64,000 bases of DNA, from positions 10,674,359 to 10,738,358 of the forward strand of contig CM025849.1 in NCBI GenBank assembly GCA_003952965.2, given 5' to 3'. Position numbers and translations under genes: made by a program. A model generated the notes under the pieces. It did not search any database and had not been told where the DNA came from. It saw only the letters and a program-made list of their open reading frames with translations. Shown in pieces: positions 1 to 9,669 of this stretch (position 1 is the first letter of the stretch; each line of letters starts with the position of its first letter). The DNA is from Morella rubra. Its lineage: Eukaryota > Streptophyta > Magnoliopsida > Fagales > Myricaceae.

Positions 1-227
1 ATAGATAAAAGAGTAAAAGAAGCAACAACACTCTATGGCACACACCAAGAAACCATTGTAGAGACAATCTCAAAACAGATAGGAACAATATTTTCTTCAT
101 ACGGAGCTAGTTTGAATTGCTTTTACACACGCACAGATACATGGTAGAGAGCATGAAGTATCCCTTCAAGAAATGATGTTTCTCTGTTGCAGGGCCAGAA
201 ATAAAAGTGGCAAATAACAGAAAATAC

Positions 228-1747
228 CTTCTCAATGGAACCCTTATCAAGCGCATCATCCTCCCAAGTTGTAGATTCATCCTGCAAATAATGTAGAATA
301 GTTATCAAAACAACCACAAATTGATTGCAGAATCTTTGAATTTCAACACCCAGTAAGGGTTAGTTTGTCATAAATTGATGTTGAATAGGTTTGGTGATTG
401 TTAGCTATAAGAGCCTTGATTCTTGATAGCCTATAAAGCCTATGCTCGACTCTAGCTTGAAAGAGATCCTGTAACACGTAATCACACATGTAGAATTTAG
501 AAGAGCAGCCAGTTAATAGAAGGAGAGCTCACAGTTTCAACTTATTGCTTGCCTACTCAAACCGAGGTAAAATAGAAACAGCGAATAACTAATAAGAAAT
601 TTCTGACATAAATTAAAACTGAGAAGGGAGATTTTTAGCTATAATATTAGGAGGGCCATCATAGTTTTCTTTTCTTTATCTTTTTTCGGGGGGTGTGTGT
701 GTGGTTGGGTTGGGGGGGGGGGGGGAGGAATCATATGCTGAATAATTTCTTTCTGTACCTCTTGCTGCTGCTCCACATATTGCCTGATCCAATCTGCTTG
801 AGAAGGTTGGCGTGAATCCAGAGTATCATCATCCCACCGACTCTTGATCTTAACAGAAAGTTCTGGAGCTTCCTCCTTAATCTCAGTTGATGTGTCCACC
901 GAAGGAGTCCAATCTTCCCGTGAATTGAATATGACACCAACAGAACCTAGCATTAAAAATGGCAACATCAGTGTCCAAAAATCCCGTGCTATTTCACTTA
1001 GTTACAGTGAAAACTACAAATAACAAAATGGTCATATAAAATGAGACCAATACAACAACAGCAAATCCTAATATACCTGCATTTGTTTGCAAAGAATTTC
1101 CACTAGCAAACTTCAACGGAAGCTCATTACCGGCCAAATTGAAGCATAGCCAATCAAGGGCAGCCTCGAATGTAGCACCCTCCTAATCAATAGGATGAGA
1201 CAGAAGACTTAATATGAAAGTACGCATAAGCAAAATAACAGAACTGAGGATTCAATGACAATCATAGGAAGGCATAAGAAACACGCCAAATGCTTTTCAT
1301 CCGTTTCCTTAACAACCAAATACTCCCATATTTCTCATTTCCAGAAACAAACCTTATCATCCAAACGAGCCTTTCCTTTTCCATTATTTTTCACATATTC
1401 TTCATAATTTCTTCGGTAGCAAAACACATTAAGAAATGAAGAAGTTAAAACGTTACTTTGAGAGCAGACAGAGCGAGTTCAATCTGATCATTGGTGAACC
1501 CTTCGCAGGAGAGCTTTTCGTAAACGGCCGTGAGCTTCTTGGCCTTCTGAGCCTTGGAGAGGTTATCGTCGACCGGAGCCACGGACCGGGCAGAGTTGTT
1601 GTTGAGCAAGAGGCGGCGGAGCCGGTTCTCATTCTCGGCCGAAATCTGGAGCCTGGGACCGGACAAAGCTGAAGCTCCTGGTTTGCCCCCAGACGAAGAA
1701 TTAGAATTCGCCTTACTCCCACTGTTCCGCTTCTTCTTCGGAGCCAT
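228..1747 (-). CDS. DExH7-type DEAH-box RNA helicase, N-terminal part (gene runs off the window start)
   Basis: This is the first quarter or less of a long multi-exon helicase gene. Visible coding exons on the minus strand are 1747-1457, 1182-1077, 946-759 and 281-228; all join in frame at GT-AG borders and encode about 213 residues. The start is the ATG at 1747, giving a lysine-rich MAPKKKR leader, a conserved block around SAENENRLRRLLLN, and a UBA-like stretch (YEKLSCEGFTNDQIELAL, then ATFEAALDWLCFNL). These match my recollection of Arabidopsis DExH7 (At1g58060), predicted to be chloroplastic. The ATPase core would lie before base 1, so catalytic motifs cannot be checked. Intron 3 begins with a run of 14 G (712-725 on the plus strand) about 34 bases from the donor. 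The gene diverges from the WEB gene across a 529-base gap. Identity is fairly secure; targeting is family knowledge only. Confidence 0.8.
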
Positions 1748-2276
1748 TTCACTTTGCCTTCTCAAGCTGAGAGATGAAGCCTGGAGGTAGTGATCAAACG
1801 GCGGGTAAAAGGTAGAATTGTCGTAGTAGGAAAACGACACCGTTTAAAGTGACGAGAGTAGCGGTCTCCGTATTTCATATTTTCACGTAACTGAAAGCAG
1901 TACCCTCCGCAGCTGAAGCCGAGCCAAAAATACAAAAATTAATATTTAATATAAATAGAAGAGTATGAAGAAAGATCAATGGATGCCCCCGTGGCGGGCA
2001 CAAAAGGTTTAAATGACGAAGACCGCCATCAACATGATCTGAGGTGGGGCACGTCCGGTCTAATAGGGGGGCGACAGATCACCTACCTCCACTCTCTACA
2101 TCTTTGTCTTCGCCTTTAAACAACAGTCTTCCACTTCCCAGCAGCTTTCACCGATCTCTTCCAACTTTTAACTTAGAAGCAAAGAAACACCGAACCTAAC
2201 CAATCATCAAATATTCTTCCCTTTCCTTCTCCTTCATGCACAACGTTCTCACCTCGAGCTAGCCACTGCGGCCAAT
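1748..2276. promoter_or_regulatory. divergent intergenic region between helicase and WEB genes
   Basis: A 529-base gap separates two start codons pointing away from each other, so it must hold both promoters and 5' UTRs. A TATA-like TATAAATAG lies at 1950-1958 on the plus strand, rather far (about 320 bases) from the WEB start codon. A GCACGTCC motif with an ACGT core lies near 2048. No other gene is visible. Assigning either motif to one promoter is inference. Confidence 0.4.
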
Positions 2277-2981
2277 ATGGAAGATCCTCCTCTTCCTGAA
2301 ATTCCAATACAAGATTATAGCTCCAACGTTGACACTTCCCGGCCCTTCCGCTCCGTAAAAGAAGCTGTTGCCATATTCGGCGACCGGCTTCTTGTCGGAG
2401 AGACATACTCTCCAAAGCCTTATGTACACGTTCCGATCAGGCAAGAAGCTGCTTCGTGGAATAACTCGCCAAGCCCTGTAAAGCCTCGACTAGAAGATAA
2501 CGAACACTTGCTTTTCGGTACTCTGAAGAAGCTCGAGGCCGAGCTCGAGGAAACGAAGGTGGAGCTGAAGATGTTAAAGGAGAGAGAGTCGGAAACTGAG
2601 GTCGCTTTGGCTTCGCTGAACGCTGAGCTTCACAAGAACATGTCAAAGTTGGCTGAGGCCGAAGCGGTAGCGGCAGCAAAGGCTGTGGCAACGAGAGATC
2701 AGGTGAGTCACGAGAGACCAAACAGTATTAGCCGGCTAAGGGAGGAAGAGAAGAGGCCAGAGTTGATGCAGTTTAGTATGGAGGACTCGCCGACTTTGAC
2801 TCAGATATTAAGCTTTGACGAGGAAGGATATTTTGGAAGGAAACAGCTGGAGAGTAAGAGGATGAAGAAGAAGCCTATTATTCCTCTCGTGGGAGATCTA
2901 TTTTCAAGGAAAAAACGATCTTCTTCTGCTCAGACTGCTCTGCATAACCCTCTATATTCATCTCCCAACCTGTATAATTGA
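2277..2981 (+). CDS. WEB family (DUF827) coiled-coil protein, short type
   Basis: A 234-residue protein read as one exon. The N-terminal block [19 protein letters not shown] (residues about 24-42) is the signature start of the WEB/PMI2 (DUF827) family. It is followed by a Glu/Lys/Leu-rich coiled coil (about 78-140) and a basic C-terminal block [17 protein letters not shown] (about 198-214). The layout matches small members such as At1g75720 or At3g51220 (from memory), not the long WEB1 protein of light-induced chloroplast movement. The function of the short proteins is poorly known; cytoskeleton-associated signalling is only a family inference. An ideal donor (CAG followed by GTGAGT, at 2699-2707) lies inside the frame, but the frame continues into the conserved tail, so I keep a single exon. 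Confidence 0.75.
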   Translation: MEDPPLPEIPIQDYSSNVDTSRPFRSVKEAVAIFGDRLLVGETYSPKPYVHVPIRQEAASWNNSPSPVKPRLEDNEHLLFGTLKKLEAELEETKVELKMLKERESETEVALASLNAELHKNMSKLAEAEAVAAAKAVATRDQVSHERPNSISRLREEEKRPELMQFSMEDSPTLTQILSFDEEGYFGRKQLESKRMKKKPIIPLVGDLFSRKKRSSSAQTALHNPLYSSPNLYN

Positions 2982-3649
2982 GATCGAGTTTGTTTTTTTT
3001 TTTCCGTTCTTGTCCTTGTGTCCATTGTCTATTTTGGATTTGTTTCCTTTTCTTCAAGAATTTGGGCTGGGAGATAAGCACGTTTGTTTTGATTTTCTGG
3101 GATATGCATGTGAAGGTTATTTATAATTATAGCTATTCAATTTTTGCTGTCTTTTGATCAGAGCAAGCAAGATGTTGACCAATTACTTGTACGTCTCAGC
3201 ATGAACAAGAATAACTATTTAGGGAAAAAAAAAAAAAAAAAACTAATTTTTATTTACTTGTACCATCTAATGATACGGGTGTGGTTTCGCATATTGGATC
3301 CGGGTATTTATTGGGCCGTCCTGCTATTTGTTGTGGACCTTTGGTCTTTTAATTCTGTGTAATGGGCTAAGTGGCCTGTATTTGGGCCTGTGTATGTTGT
3401 GCGCATGTCTTTGTAATTTCTTCATTATTAAATAAAATTTTAATTATCTTTAAAAAATAATAATAATAATAATTAAAAAAAAAAAAAGATCAGCGGCGCC
3501 AATCGAGTCACGACGAAGGAAGATACCTGAGAGGCTGAGAGGGAGAGATTTGTCATTTGCTTCCCTCTTGTACGTCTGACATCTGTTTGTTTTGCGAGAA
3601 AGTGAGGGGAAAGAAAAGAGAAGGCAAAACCGTACTGCAGTAGAGAGAG
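2982..3649. other. WEB 3' flank and NFU 5' flank, no gene seen
   Basis: T-rich WEB 3' flank, then A-rich runs (3222-3241, 3473-3487) and a CT/GA-rich stretch leading into the NFU-like exon. No recognisable coding signal. Confidence 0.4.
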
Positions 3650-5907
3650 ATGCAGCTGTGGTGGTGAATACGCCCTCATACTGCAGCGGGGCCCAACCAG
3701 CCCTAGAACCTCCGTCTTCCTCTTCTTCTCGCACCTCCAAGGTTCTATCTCTTTCTCTTCCTCCCTCCCTCTCTGTGTCTCAATATTTACGCTCTCATCG
3801 TACAAATTCACAGAGCTCGAGCTTGTTTGGCACGCATCTTTCTATCACGAGGGGACAGAATCCAGTGGGGCGAGGTTTATGCCGTTTCACTCCAGTTCGT
3901 TTCCCTTCCTGTTCACGCAGGCCTGGTAACTTCATTATTTTGGATAATTTCTTTTCCGTATGTGTACGATTTTTAACTCTTTGGAGGATTTGGTTTGGAT
4001 TGAAGAAGGGGAGAGATGATTTCGTTGGTTGTTCATTGGATATGGGCTCTTCTGAGTAACTACAAATTCTAAGGGATTACCTTTTTGTGTAGTATTTATA
4101 CAAGATTTAAATTCTTAACCATAGATATAATCTCAATACTCTCTCTGAGCCTTTTCTTTGAGTCCATATCTGTCTCACGGTCATGGAATCTGGAAACTAG
4201 ATGTTACAAATTTGAGCGGATGTATACAGATTCTTTAACTATGCATTCCTGTTACTTTGTTGGGGGATGGGGAAACTCTACAAACTAATTGGAAGGCTCA
4301 GTGCCAATTTTACCAAGAATATTTTGCAACCTTGACAATAACTTTTTCTTGTTCCAAGTCTAAGAAGGAAGAATGAATACCAAGTTATTCAGGTTCTTGG
4401 GGAATAGAACAAAAAAGTGTAACCTGGGTTTTGCTTTATGTGTATTTCATATTTTTGTCATTTTCATTTGTGGAGGTGTTTAGATCATTCAGAGGTTGGC
4501 CATCAATCCACTTTTAACCTATTGGATCTTTTGAATTTCATAATGTACAGTTGCGAAGGCTGTTGCTACTCCAAATTCAGCTGTGGAATTGCCTCTAACT
4601 GCAGAGAACGTTGAAAGTGTATTGGATGAAATCCGTCCTTATCTGATTGCTGATGGGGGAAATGTGGCATTACATGAGATTGATGGCAACGTTGTACGTT
4701 TGAAGCTACAGGGGGCATGTGGCTCTTGTCCAAGTTCTGTTATGACAATGAAAATGGGCATCGAGCGTCGCTTGATGGAGAAAATTCCTGAAATAGTTGC
4801 AGTGGAACCCATAGCTGATGAAGAAACGGGTCTTGAGCTGAATGCAGAAAATATTGAGAAGGTAGTTTTTTTTCTCTGTAATCACTCATGTGTTAAACTA
4901 TTGCAGCCTTTAGAGGTACTGGTCTTCATTACTTTTGCTTTTAAATTTTTTCCACACATAGTGATGGTGAACGTTGAGGGGGGATATGTGGAAGTTAATG
5001 GTGCTACTTATAGGCGGACAGCCAAAAGACCGTCCTCCCCACCCAACAACGACAAAATCTTTCAAAAGCTTTGAACCTTCTTGACATTTCTTCTGCTTTT
5101 TTAGCAGTTTCTTCTTTATGTTTTAAAGTTTTTATATTTTTATGTAATTGATCCCCCACTATTTAATTCCTAGCTCCCTCCTGCTCCAAAAGTAGGGTGA
5201 GAGTTGGTACATGGTGAAGAATCAGAAAAGTGGGACGCACTACATTTAACTGGAGCTAACAAAACGAAGGTGATATGGTAGTCAAAATTGTCCGAGTTCT
5301 ATGTGAAATCGATACAATGGGGTTGCCCATGGGAAACAACGATTATTAACTTATCTGTTTTTTTTTTTCTCTCTTTACTGCTCGTCTAAACTTTTATTTG
5401 TGCCTTCATTCAACTGTAGATTTTATCTTTCCATTGTTACAAGACAAGCAGTTCTGGTTTTGATTTATTTTTGTTTGCAATTCCTTGGCTTCAGTGCTTG
5501 AAGCTGGAGTTTAGTGTCTAAACCTGTAGTTGTATATTTAAGCTTACGATTACTGTTTGTTCAGCCTCCTGCTTCTTCTTTTTAAGCTAAATGTATGAGC
5601 GTTACTGTCTCCTTCATTTGTATGATGGTTCGAAATCTTTGAATTTTAGCGCTCTGATAGAGTCTTGGAATTAATTGGAAGACCTGCTCTTTACAATGGC
5701 TCCAAATAGATGTGGCAGTTCCATTAGAAAAGACTTGAGTTTTAACATTTCCATTCTTGGCTGAACCGTTATTTTCCTATTTCGTGGTATATTCCACTTC
5801 AGGTACTGGAAGAGATAAGGCCCTACCTTGTTGGGGCAGCGGGTGGGGCTCTTGAACTGGTGGGATCATTCGCACAATCTGGCAAGGCCATTAAATTCAG
5901 CATCTAA
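3650..5907 (+). pseudogene. NFU2/NFU3-type plastid Fe-S scaffold gene, damaged at both ends
   Basis: NFU proteins carry Fe-S clusters to plastid targets such as photosystem I. Three exons can be read: a transit-peptide exon ending at 3925, the core exon 4551-4861, and a last exon starting at 5803. The core holds the NifU domain with its cluster-binding CxxC (GACGSCPSS), [16 protein letters not shown], and the start of the second NifU-like domain (VLEEIRPYLVG). Two defects are visible. The expected start ATG CAG at 3650 is out of frame with the serine-rich transit peptide and meets TGA at 3665; the frame that joins the core exon has no upstream ATG in exon 1. The last exon matches the family only up to ALELV (about 5862), then reads into antisense lectin-kinase sequence and stops at 5905-5907, losing roughly 45-50 residues. 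A retained-intron form would end at 5074. A non-AUG start with a truncated yet working first domain is possible but less likely. Confidence 0.75.
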
Positions 5908-7359
5908 TAGAACATTGCTTGCTTTTATGTCTCTGTGCAGAACAACCTGTTCCCACTCTTCATGGAGGTAAAGAAGGCCAGATGCTACTCCTCTGATAAT
6001 TCGAAATCTTGTAAGCCAGTCGAGGCTTGGTCTTCCATTGCTGTATAAGAACTTGTCAAGACTTCCATTGGGCATATAATCATAGACCAAGAGGAGTTCT
6101 CCCCTACGCCGGCAATAACCCAGGAGCTGTACCAAGTTCCTATGCCTCAGTCTTCCCAGGCTAATGATCTCAGCTACGAATTCCTTCATCCCCTGTTTGG
6201 AATCATGGGATACTTTCTTGACTGCAATTTGTAAATTAGAAGAAGAAATTACACCTCGATAAACCTTTCCAAAACCTCCTGCTCCTAGAAGCTGTTCGTC
6301 TTTGAAACCCTTGGTTGCTTTGTAAAGATTCTTATAGCTGAACCGGTGAGGACCGTACTCCCTTTCCCAATCTTCACGTATTTCTTCGTATTTCTTCCTC
6401 CTTATAATGTAAGCCGCGCCAATGATCGTTACCAGCACAACCGCTGCTGCTATGAGAGAAATTATGGTCATTACTCCTGGTTTCTCTTTTCTTTCCCTCC
6501 GTGGGGGAAGTCGAGGAAGGCTTGAAACATCAAAGCTTTGTGCTTGACCACTTCTATTAAAGCTCCATCCAAGAATGTAATGATCACTTACAACTGTACC
6601 TGTGGCAGATGTGAAACCAACATACATAGGTCCCAAGATAATTTGGGACAGATCGGTGGGTGTTGACAAGAGAGGCCTGTTTGGTTTTGACATTCTGGCC
6701 GGGGCTAATGTTACATTAACCAACTTTTCCGCTTCATCATAGTCTATCCACAGTTGCATTGGATTCCCACTTATGAGTTCCAGGCTTATATTTCTTCCTT
6801 CTTTTTCGGAAAAATAAGTTGCATGAGCTGATTGAATTGATGTCAGGTTGTAATTCACATCAACTCCCACATGGTTGTCATCAATATCTTTGACATCAAG
6901 GCTCAAGACAGAATCAAGCTCGATGGCGAAAATGCGGTGTCCATCAAGGCCGTCATTTGAATTGTTGAAGAGCCCCAGATACTGAGCTGCTTCAGCATGG
7001 GTGAAGTCCATTGAGGGAGTAATGGCGAAAGCAATGCCATGACCACCGTTATGTGGCTCTTGAGGAACCATGGCAAAGACAAAGGTTGTAGAAAATGAAA
7101 GAGAGGAAGTTGCACCAGATGAAGTTGTGTTGAAGTTTAAAGGAAATCGGTGGAAAGCTGAACCAACTTGCTGCTTTGAAAGGTTGGTTAGCTGCAATAG
7201 ACCATTTGGGTGGATTTCTGCGATACCACCAAGATGCAGATCATTGGCTTGAGAGAACCCATGGTAGGCGAATTGGTTTTCTTTTTGAGAAAAAGCTAAG
7301 GGACTATTGGAAACATAAAGAATTATCAGACAATACAGTGATCTAAGAACTGTAGCCAT
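5866..7359 (-). pseudogene. L-type lectin receptor kinase (LecRK IV-like), truncated kinase
   Basis: An intronless reading frame of about 497 residues from the ATG at 7359; another ATG at 7428 adds 23 residues, but the 7359 start gives a better signal peptide (MATVLRSLYCLIILYV). Order: signal peptide, legume-lectin domain (about 27-275, with FAIELDS and DDNHVGVDVN), a transmembrane helix (IISLIAAAVVLVTIIGAAYI), then the kinase N-lobe with GAGGFG loop, AVKK lysine and catalytic HRD. After NVLLDAEFNG the DFG segment (normally RLGDFG) is absent, the frame continues LARLCE and stops at 5866-5868. The rest of the C-lobe is gone; full-length members are about 650-680 residues. Without DFG it cannot be a normal kinase. 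It ends exactly where the opposite-strand NFU exon is cut. A lectin-only decoy receptor is conceivable but unproven. Confidence 0.8.
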
Positions 7360-7662
7360 TGGAAGAAGTACGGAAAAGGTTCCTGTTTGCAAACAGAGGG
7401 CCTTAACCTGTTTAAATATCTCAGTCAAAGAAGAAAAGTCGTCTTGTCATGCCTCCTGGAGTGTGTTCTTGGAATTGGAAGGAGTCTTCTTAGCTTGAGA
7501 CTAATCGCTAGAGATGGGTAATTAAAATCATCTCTTGACCAGACGACTTTTCTTTTACGTGTTAGGGGTCCTCCCGTGTTTTTCTGTTCATATCAATACT
7601 AGAAATCACTTGCTTACCCAAAAAAAAGTCCTTTTCACACGCCAGCGAAAATGTGAACATCT

Positions 7663-7680
7663 AAATTGATAGGCCATCCA
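7663..7680. repeat. LINE target-site duplication, left copy
   Basis: AAATTGATAGGCCATCCA, identical to 8336-8353. It marks the left border of the LINE fragment. Confidence 0.85.
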
Positions 7681-8335
7681 GAGACTGCTGATCTTCGTAA
7701 ACTCTCAGTAAATGTCGAGGCAAGAGTTGCAGATCATTTATTGGCTTGGTCTACTCTGAAAGGTCACAGTCCTAAAATATGGAAACCACTGACCATGGAT
7801 GGTTTAAAATCAACACGAATGTAGCGGTACGGGATATTGGGTCATACACGGCAATGTCTTGTAGAGACAGCTCTAGTTCCCTCTGTTGGATTTACACGGA
7901 ACGTTTTAATGCTGTGAACCCTTTGCTTGGTGAAGCAATAGCAATCTTGACTGCCATGGAGCAGGCCTCTCAGAAGGGTTGGATTAAGGTTATTTTTGAA
8001 TGCGACTCACTTTTGCTTTGCAATGCAGTTAATGCAATAAACTCCTCGTCGTTGTGGATGATCGAGGATGTAGTACTCAACATTCAAGACTTCCTAAGTC
8101 GCTTTCCTTTTTGACAGCTGCACTGGATTCCAAGACAAGCTAATAGAATGGCACATCAGATTGCAAAATGGGCGACTTCTTCCCCCATTTTGGATTCCAT
8201 CCCTTTAGAACATCTTCCTGCTTTTATAGTTGATTGTGATTGTTCTTCTTAATTCTGTTTTATATCCTCTTTAGAACTGTTGTGGCATGTAGCCCTTGAG
8301 ATTCCTTGATTGGAATGTGATTTAAAAATAAAATA
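7681..8335 (+). mobile_element. 5'-truncated LINE insertion with RNase H-like remnant
   Basis: A 655-base insert bounded by an exact 18-base target-site duplication (7663-7680 and 8336-8353) and ending in an A-rich tail (TTTAAAAATAAAATAAA). Its plus-strand frame (7779 onward) encodes an RNase H-like domain: HGWFKINTNVAVRD, GEAIAILTAMEQA, FECDSLLLCNAV. A single in-frame TGA at 8112-8114 interrupts it; the same frame resumes with LHWIPRQANRMAHQIAKWA. This is the C-terminal domain of plant L1-type polyproteins. Tail, duplication and 5' truncation together are diagnostic of target-primed reverse transcription. It is not an active gene. Confidence 0.85.
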
Positions 8336-8353
8336 AAATTGATAGGCCATCCA
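8336..8353. repeat. LINE target-site duplication, right copy
   Basis: Exact second copy of the 18-base sequence at 7663-7680, directly after the A-rich tail. No mismatch suggests a fairly recent insertion. Confidence 0.85.
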
Positions 8354-8734
8354 CTAATCTCTGACTAGGAAAACGATTTCTTGACCTCTCCCATTTGAGG
8401 GTCCAGATGTCATGCTCATCATTGACCAACGATTTTTTGACCTCGCCAGATGAATGGTTCAAATGTCATACTTATCTAGATGTAGGTATATTCCAATTAA
8501 CAATGTAAGCTGGTTGTTCCGCCACCTTCTTGTGATCAATTCAATGAAAGCTCCAGAATGGAATGTTTGCAGATAGGGTCTAGTCCGTCTATTGAGTTTT
8601 GCACCATGATTACCAAAGAAAGAGAAGACTCGCAGGTTTTTCTTTTAGTCAATTGTGTGCATCTTCCCCCATTGAAAAAAAAATGCGCACATGTACGGTG
8701 GCTGTAACCCAGTTGGTAACGCCACTAATAAGTG

Positions 8735-9125
8735 GCGAAACTAGGGCCAAATTTAAAGAGGAGTAAACTTTTAAGGCGAAATAACAAAAAAAAAATTTCC
8801 CTACTTAATACAAAAAATGTCTTTAAGAGTTAAAATATTGAAAATTAAGAACTAAAAGTATTAAAATATTGAGTAATAGCGTGATGTCAATCAGTGGTAA
8901 TAATTACGTCTCAGAGTTCTATGTCTCTCATCATTCATATAATGACAGCAAGTGAAAGCACTCTTGACAGACAACATGCTATGAATTAAAACATAAATTA
9001 TTTTCAGGTGAACGACAATGTCTCAGAGGTACCGAGTGGTTTTGAAGTTGTTCTAAAGATAATCTAACAATTGAAAATAACTTCAGATAATTAATCCATG
9101 CATCTGGTGAAATTGGATTCCGGTA
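8735..9125 (+). repeat. dispersed repeat, copy A (inverted partner at 13205-13612)
   Basis: About 390 bases that match the reverse complement of 13205-13612 with many small gaps. Shared landmarks include ATGTCTTTAAG...AAAATATTGAAAATTAAG, TAATTACGTCTCAGAGTTCT and TCTCAGAGGTACCGAGTGGT. I cannot assign the family: no terminal repeats or coding domain were recognised. The pair brackets the LTI65-like gene. Confidence 0.7.
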
Positions 9126-9288
9126 GAACAGTAAATCGTTCTCGGGACTTGATCATTGAAAATGTCAACGTTCGATGCAATGATTAATTACATACAAAAT
9201 TGTTTGAACTTGGAGAGCTGCAGAAAAAGTTTATTGGTGACCATATCTCGCTTATTCATACTGAGGAAATGATCTCTGCAGAATACTT

Positions 9289-9574
9289 TTTTTTTTTTTC
9301 TAAGCAAAAGATTCATTTAATCCAAAAAACAAAATAAGATAATCCACATCACGGAGGGTGATGAGCGTTATCACAGTTCAAAATGTCCCTGGGGATACAA
9401 AAAGCAAGAATATTGCCAACAAAATTCTCCTGAGCTGCCCACCTAGCTAAATTACGAGCAAAAGAATTCGCACGACAGCGCACATGAACAAACATCCAAC
9501 TGACATGCTGCTCCAAGACCAGCTTAATGTCCGCTATAATAGAAACAATATACCTTTCTCGGCCTTTTGTCTAA
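9289..9574 (-). mobile_element. second 5'-truncated LINE insertion, minus strand
   Basis: A 286-base insert whose minus strand reads a LINE C-terminal tail (HVRCRANSFARNLARWAAQE) and then a poly-A tail, seen as poly-T at 9289-9299. It is flanked by an 18-base target duplication with one mismatch (9271-9288 and 9575-9592). It lies 78 bases downstream of the LTI65 exon-4 stop in the direction of transcription, so probably within the 3' UTR or just beyond it. It is independent of the insertion at 7681-8335: orientation, target sequence and 3' end all differ. Confidence 0.8.
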
Positions 9575-9669
9575 GATCTCTGTAGAATACTTATTGCGCC
9601 TAAGTAGGTGTAAAATCTGGTGCACAGTTTTGGAATTTGTTTCCTTGTCCCAAAGTGCATCTCTCTCTC

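Noticed and set aside
4862..5074. Continuation of the NFU core frame to a stop at 5074
   Set aside because: It follows a good GT donor, and the encoded tail does not resemble the family; the known next exon begins at 5803. Treated as intron read-through.
8698..8745. tRNA-like words such as CCAGTTGGTAAC
   Set aside because: No cloverleaf could be drawn; no acceptor stem or anticodon arm.
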